This document shows, piece after piece, positions 60,127-64,000 of a stretch of DNA of 64,000 nt (within the stretch, counting starts at the first letter, position 1; each line of letters begins with the position of its first letter). The notes below the pieces were generated by a model. The model had not been told where the DNA came from, made no database searches, and worked only from the letters and a program-made list of their open reading frames with translations. The stretch comes from Tepidibacter aestuarii (GTDB lineage: Bacteria > Bacillota > Clostridia > Peptostreptococcales > Peptostreptococcaceae), in contig NZ_OW235315.1 of assembly GCF_934924865.1 (NCBI RefSeq), positions 434,001-498,000 of the forward strand. Reading direction: 5' to 3'. Made by a program: the position numbers and the translations under genes.

Positions 60127-60840
60127 ATGAAAATAGCAATAATAGCAGACGTTCATAGTAATATTTATGCATTAGAGGCAGTAGTAAATGATATAAAAGA
60201 AAAAAACTTAGATTTAGCAGTTTGTGTTGGGGATTTGGTAGGGTATGCTACATTTCCAAATGAAGTTATAAATTTAATCAGAAATGAAAACATACTAACT
60301 GTGATGGGAAACTATGATGATGCAGTAGGAAACATAAGATTTATATGTGGATGTGATTATCCAGATCCTAAGGATGCTGAAAATGCAACAAAATCTCTTA
60401 TGTGGAGTATTGAAAATACAAGTGAAGAAAATAAAGCATTTTTAGCAAATCTTCCAAAAGAGATGACTTTGACATTTGAAGGAAAGACTATTACATTTGT
60501 TCATGGAAGCCCAAGAATGTTAAATGAATACTTAAAAGAGGATTCTAGAGAAGCTAAAGAAGTTATGGAAGAATTCACAGGAGATATTTTAGTATGCGGA
60601 CATACTCATAAACCGTATTACAAAATGTATGAAGATAAAATGCTTGTAAACAGTGGAAGCGTAGGTAAATCTAAAACAGGAAGCCCAGACGCAAACTATG
60701 TAATAATAGATATTAAAGAAGATGATGTAAAGATAGATATAGTGGAAGTTGCTTATGATTTTGAAAAAACAGCAAAGGCTATAGAAGAAAGTGTATTACC
60801 TAATGAATTTGCAGAAATTATAAGAACGGGTAGAGCATAA
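60127..60840 (+). CDS. Calcineurin-like metallophosphoesterase (YfcE/MJ0936-like)
   Basis: 237 residues. Dimetal motifs: IADVHSN (D-x-H), GDLVGY, GNYDD, and VHGSP then GHTHKP. Cytoplasmic phosphodiesterase/phosphatase. ATG 60127 follows TGGAGGG. It is 15 nt after arsR, so it is co-transcribed and possibly arsenic-responsive, which is not a usual ars function. Substrate unknown. Confidence 0.85.
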   Translation: MKIAIIADVHSNIYALEAVVNDIKEKNLDLAVCVGDLVGYATFPNEVINLIRNENILTVMGNYDDAVGNIRFICGCDYPDPKDAENATKSLMWSIENTSEENKAFLANLPKEMTLTFEGKTITFVHGSPRMLNEYLKEDSREAKEVMEEFTGDILVCGHTHKPYYKMYEDKMLVNSGSVGKSKTGSPDANYVIIDIKEDDVKIDIVEVAYDFEKTAKAIEESVLPNEFAEIIRTGRA

Positions 60841-60893
60841 GATTATTTGCAAAAGATAAGGTGAAAATCAACTTAATATTATATTAAATGAAA

Positions 60894-60921
60894 ATGGTAG
60901 AGATTTAGTTTTCTCTACCAT
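60894..60921. terminator. Terminator after the phosphoesterase
   Basis: ATGGTAGAGA pairs with TCTCTACCAT over an 8-nt loop. Confidence 0.8.
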
Positions 60922-61054
60922 ATTTAGTATCCTTCAATTGGAAAATCATAGTAACAATAGAATTAAATAGGTATAATAAAAGTAGGAAAGAAATGTAATA
61001 AAAAAATAAATAGTATATGAATTTTATAGAATAAATGGCAAAGGGGGATAATAT

Positions 61055-62203
61055 ATGGGAATATATTTAGATAACGCAGCAACTTCTTTTCCAAAGCCAA
61101 TACAGGTAGCAGATGCAGTATATAATTTTATGGTTAATATTGGAGCAACATCTGGAAGAGGGGCTTATGAAAGTGCTATGGAATCAGACAGGTTAGTTTA
61201 CGAAACAAGAAAACATATTGCATCTTTGTTTAAACAAGATGATATTAAAAAAGTTATTTTCACATTAAATGTAACAGAATCATTAAATCTAGCTATAAAA
61301 GGAATCTTGAAAAAGGGAGACCATGTAATTACAAGTTCTCTTGAACATAATGCAGTATGGAGATCTCTTAAAACTTTAGAAAGAGATATTGGAATAAGTA
61401 TTTCTACAGTACCATGTACAAAAGAAGGATATACAAATCCAAGCGATATTGAAAAATACATAAAAGAAAATACAGCACTTATTATTTTTACACATGCTTC
61501 TAATGTACTTGGAACAATACAGCCAATAAGAGAAATAGGAGCTATTGCTAGAAAATATAAAATTCCTTTTTTAGTGGATGCAGCTCAAACAGCAGGAGTA
61601 TACCCTATAGATGTAAAAAAAGATAATATTGATTTATTAGCTTTTACAGGGCATAAAAGTTTACTTGGGCCTATGGGGACTGGAGGGCTTATTGTAAATT
61701 GGGACAAGGATATAAATCCTTTAAAATCTGGAGGAACAGGTGGAGATTCATCTTATGAATATCAGCCAAATTATTTTCCAAATAGATTAGAAACTGGAAC
61801 ACCTAATGTTGGTGGAATAGTGGGCCTTTTAGAAGCTATAAAATTTATACAAGCCGAAGGGATAGATACTATTTTAAATAAAGAAAAAGAAGTATTATCA
61901 TATGCATTTAAAAGATTAGAAGAAGTGGAAGATATATCTATTTATGGACCAAAGAATATTGAAAAAATAGTAAGTGTAATTACATTTAATTTAAAAGATA
62001 AATCTGCAGAAGAGGTAGCTTATGAACTTGATCAAAATCATGGGATAATGATAAGAGCAGGTCTTCACTGTGCTCCAAGTGCTCATAATGTAATAGGAAC
62101 AAAAAAAATAGGAACAGCGAGAATTGGAATAGGGTATTTTAATGAAAAAGAAGATATTGATTTATTTGTAGATGCACTTAAAAAAATAAACAATCAAAAT
62201 TAG
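61055..62203 (+). CDS. Class V aminotransferase / cysteine desulfurase-like, paralogue 2
   Basis: 382 residues, same family and length as the enzyme at 8145. PLP lysine Lys201 in TGHKSLLGPMG, DAAQTAG upstream, and loop IRAGLHCAPSAH with Cys339; the extra Cys present in the first paralogue (TRCGLHC) is Ala here. AAAGGGGG precedes the ATG. It is 12 nt before an Fe-S protein gene, so it may supply sulfur for that cluster rather than selenium. Specific role uncertain. Confidence 0.83.
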   Translation: MGIYLDNAATSFPKPIQVADAVYNFMVNIGATSGRGAYESAMESDRLVYETRKHIASLFKQDDIKKVIFTLNVTESLNLAIKGILKKGDHVITSSLEHNAVWRSLKTLERDIGISISTVPCTKEGYTNPSDIEKYIKENTALIIFTHASNVLGTIQPIREIGAIARKYKIPFLVDAAQTAGVYPIDVKKDNIDLLAFTGHKSLLGPMGTGGLIVNWDKDINPLKSGGTGGDSSYEYQPNYFPNRLETGTPNVGGIVGLLEAIKFIQAEGIDTILNKEKEVLSYAFKRLEEVEDISIYGPKNIEKIVSVITFNLKDKSAEEVAYELDQNHGIMIRAGLHCAPSAHNVIGTKKIGTARIGIGYFNEKEDIDLFVDALKKINNQN

Positions 62204-62215
62204 GGAGGAGATTTT

Positions 62216-62746
62216 TTGTACTTAGAAGAAGTTAAAATGAATTTTATACAACCTTGTACAGCTGATGCTGCAAGAATAAGATTTAAGGCTAAATTTTCAA
62301 CCGATATTTCAGAAATATTACCGTATATAAATGCTGTTGTGAAAGATGCTATATATAATAAGAAGGTTCAGAGTTTAACAATAAGAAAAGAATTTAGAAT
62401 TATTACGATTTATGGAACTAATTTAGCTGTATCTAAAGCGATTAATGAATCAGAAGCTTATGAAATAATGGATTTAGTAAAAGATTTAGTGAATAAGACC
62501 TATGAAAGAAAAGACGAAATAGAGCCTTTATATGAAATGAGAGAAAAACCAGATATTTTACAGGTATACAAATATTTACCAAAATTAAACTGTAAAAAAT
62601 GTGGAGAATCAACATGTCTTGCATTTGCATCAAAACTTCTATCGGGTATACAAAAAATAAAAAAATGTGGACATATTTATGAAGAAGCTAATAGGGAAAA
62701 CTTAGATAAGGTAGAGAATATGTTGCAGATTATGGGGTATGAATAA
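62216..62746 (+). CDS. Fe-S domain protein with ACS/CODH-gamma-like four-Cys motif
   Basis: 176 residues. An unrecognised N-terminal domain (~1-105; YLEEVKMNFIQPC...) is followed by a C-terminal Fe-S motif, LPKLNCKKCGESTCLAFASK...KKC, as in the Fe-S domains of corrinoid Fe-S proteins and related redox proteins. TTG start with GGGAGGAG; an in-frame ATG at 62237 has no ribosome site. Probably co-expressed with the desulfurase-like gene before it. Electron carrier or scaffold role inferred. Confidence 0.75.
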   Translation: MYLEEVKMNFIQPCTADAARIRFKAKFSTDISEILPYINAVVKDAIYNKKVQSLTIRKEFRIITIYGTNLAVSKAINESEAYEIMDLVKDLVNKTYERKDEIEPLYEMREKPDILQVYKYLPKLNCKKCGESTCLAFASKLLSGIQKIKKCGHIYEEANRENLDKVENMLQIMGYE

Positions 62747-62788
62747 AAATGGTATAATTAATTAAATTTAGTTTTAGGAGGAGTATAT

Positions 62789-63349
62789 ATGCATAAGTTT
62801 CAGGCAAAGAATAGAAAAAAACTTGATAATGAGTGGAGAAGAAATATAATGCCACCTAAAGAAACTCTTGAGAAACTAGGATTAACTAAAAATGATATTG
62901 TTGCTGATATTGGATGTGGAATAGGATATTTTACAATACCAGCGTCTGAGATTAGTGATACGGTTTATGCAATGGATATTTCTAATGAGATGTTAGAGGA
63001 TGTCAAAGAAAAATCTAGCGAGTTAAATATAGATAATGTACAAATAGTGAAAACTGATGAATACGATTTAAAGATAGAGAATGAATCTGTAAGCTTTAGT
63101 ATTTTAGTGAATGTTTTACATGAGATTGAAGATAAAAAAAGATTATTGAAAGAAATAATTAGAATATCAAAAAAAGGTTCTAAAATAGCTATAATTGAAT
63201 GGGATAAAAAAGTAACTGAGATGGGCCCTCCTGTTGATCACAGACTTTCTAAAGAAGAGATAGAAAATTTATTTGGTTATTTGAAATTAGAGGTAAAGAA
63301 AGAACTTGAATTTGAAGATTGTTTTTATGGAATTGTAGGAATTGTATAG
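62789..63349 (+). CDS. Class I SAM-dependent methyltransferase
   Basis: 186 residues. Motif I VADIGCGIGYFTIP binds SAM, with AMDISNEMLE and ILVNVLHEIEDKKRLLKE following the Methyltransf_11 pattern. It begins HKFQAKNRKKLDNEWRR..MPPKETLEKLG. It lacks the Cys triad of ArsM arsenite methyltransferases, so arsenic methylation is not supported despite the nearby ars genes. AGGAGG ribosome site. Substrate unknown. Confidence 0.82.
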   Translation: MHKFQAKNRKKLDNEWRRNIMPPKETLEKLGLTKNDIVADIGCGIGYFTIPASEISDTVYAMDISNEMLEDVKEKSSELNIDNVQIVKTDEYDLKIENESVSFSILVNVLHEIEDKKRLLKEIIRISKKGSKIAIIEWDKKVTEMGPPVDHRLSKEEIENLFGYLKLEVKKELEFEDCFYGIVGIV

Positions 63350-63376
63350 ATTTAAATAAACTAATTATTATAAAAG

Positions 63377-63418
63377 CATACCAAAAATCCTTCGAGTTGT
63401 TTAAGGAATCTTGGTATG
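63377..63418. terminator. Bidirectional terminator
   Basis: CATACCAA pairs with TTGGTATG, with inner TCCTT/AAGGA, between convergent genes. Confidence 0.82.
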
Positions 63419-63422
63419 TTTT

Positions 63423-63791
63423 TTATTTTGTCATAGCAAAAATTGCACCTGATATAAATGGAATCAACCAAATAGACCATACTACAATACTAAATTTATG
63501 AAATTTGATTTTCATTTCTTCATTATTTTTTATTAAAACAATTGTTGCCCAAAGTGCGTGTAAAAGCATTAATAGTATTGCCAATAAACCTGTTATGCCA
63601 TGAAAATTCAATTTAAAACCTCCACTAGCTATCTTACCCATAACTATCGTTCCAAGCGTATCAAACACAAGTCCTGTATAAAATACTATTAGATGCCATC
63701 TTTTTAGTTCGCCTTGTTTTTTTTCACTCCAAACCCCTATTGTATAAAATAAAAGAGCCAAATTCATACAAATGATTGCATACATTAACAT
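63423..63791 (-). CDS. HsmA-family membrane protein (TIGR03987-like)
   Basis: 122 residues with four transmembrane helices and conserved His in GITGLLAILLMLLHALWA and KFHKFSIVVWSIWLIPF. The length and pattern match the small family that includes HsmA, a heme-binding membrane protein induced by heme in Clostridioides difficile. In that organism it is paired with regulator HsmR; the divergent gene starting at 63952 could be a regulator but only 16 codons are visible. AGGAGGT ribosome site. Confidence 0.7.
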   Translation of the reverse strand: MLMYAIICMNLALLFYTIGVWSEKKQGELKRWHLIVFYTGLVFDTLGTIVMGKIASGGFKLNFHGITGLLAILLMLLHALWATIVLIKNNEEMKIKFHKFSIVVWSIWLIPFISGAIFAMTK

Positions 63792-63951
63792 GTCATTAAT
63801 ACCTCCTAGATAAATTATTAAAATTCAAATATATAAGTTATATTTTTCCCTAGAACTGATATATTAAACAGTTTATTTTATTTTTGAAATATTTTCAAAC
63901 TATATAAATATAATTTATAGAAACAGGTTGAAATTTAGAAAGGTGATATTC

Positions 63952-64000
63952 ATGAACGAAAATGTAGAAGATGCAAATATAGATAAAAACTATTTATTAG
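63952..64000 (+). CDS. Start of a gene cut by the window end
   Basis: ATG 63952 preceded by AGAAAGGTGAT opens a frame reading MNENVEDANIDKNYLL up to the edge. Divergent from the HsmA-like gene with a 160-bp shared upstream region. Too little remains to assign a family. Confidence 0.6.
   Translation, partial: MNENVEDANIDKNYLL

Noticed and set aside
62789..63349. ArsM arsenite methyltransferase
   Set aside because: It has the SAM fold but none of the conserved cysteine set needed to bind arsenite, and is shorter than ArsM.

Overview
The window comes from a low-GC, spore-forming anaerobic Firmicute of the class Clostridia, most likely in or near the Peptostreptococcaceae. The evidence is extreme AT richness, strong Shine-Dalgarno sites, TTG/GTG starts, a CotF-like coat protein beside DUF421/DUF1657 genes, lysine 2,3-aminomutase with beta-lysine acetyltransferase, selenium-handling genes, and an HsmA-type membrane protein known from Clostridioides. 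The genus call is inference. I see no rRNA, tRNA, CRISPR array, prophage or intact insertion sequence.

Layout. 1-6172: Ugp-like carbohydrate/glycerophosphodiester ABC transporter with a PHP metallohydrolase, a HAD phosphatase and a DMT permease. 6435-9921: selenium/sulfur cluster (DUF3343, TusA-like, YedE, a cysteine desulfurase-like enzyme) and a rhodanese lipoprotein. 9935-11329: MFS exporter behind a leader peptide and a Shine-Dalgarno-sequestering hairpin. 11382-13363: htpG behind a CIRCE operator. 13429-15229: PadR-FetA-FetB metal export operon. 15280-23106: housekeeping genes (LDH-like, MnmA), two L,D-transpeptidases, a LysM-SnoaL-SnoaL protein, and an AraC/NhaC/flavoprotein-ferredoxin set. 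23263-28615: compatible-solute block, ablBA and an OpuC-like transporter, whose promoters share one operator. 28839-39332: a degenerate diadenylate-cyclase-like protein, an alaX remnant, then an asparaginase/peptide-transporter/peptidase operon.

39343-56214 is the most unusual part: a copper/metal stress island. Five good sigma-54 promoters (39510, 41144, 43343, 47874, 51274) precede small Cys-, Met- or zinc-ribbon-containing proteins, a CopZ operon and an HMA-TauE-cupredoxin fusion. A histidine kinase and a sigma-54-dependent response regulator (48329-51107) lie in the middle, and a palindromic motif upstream of three of the promoters is a candidate binding site. A CsoR-controlled operon follows. 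It encodes a CopA-type P1B ATPase whose reading frame is interrupted by one UGA, exactly at the first Cys of the second GMTCxxC metal site, and a hairpin with a G-rich loop begins 17 nt downstream. This fits a selenocysteine-containing copper ATPase with a bacterial SECIS element.

56313-60840: arsenic resistance (acr3, arsD, arsA; separately arsR and a metallophosphoesterase) with matching ArsR-type operators. 61055-63349: a second cysteine desulfurase-like protein, an Fe-S protein and a methyltransferase. The window ends with an HsmA-like membrane protein and the start of a divergent gene.
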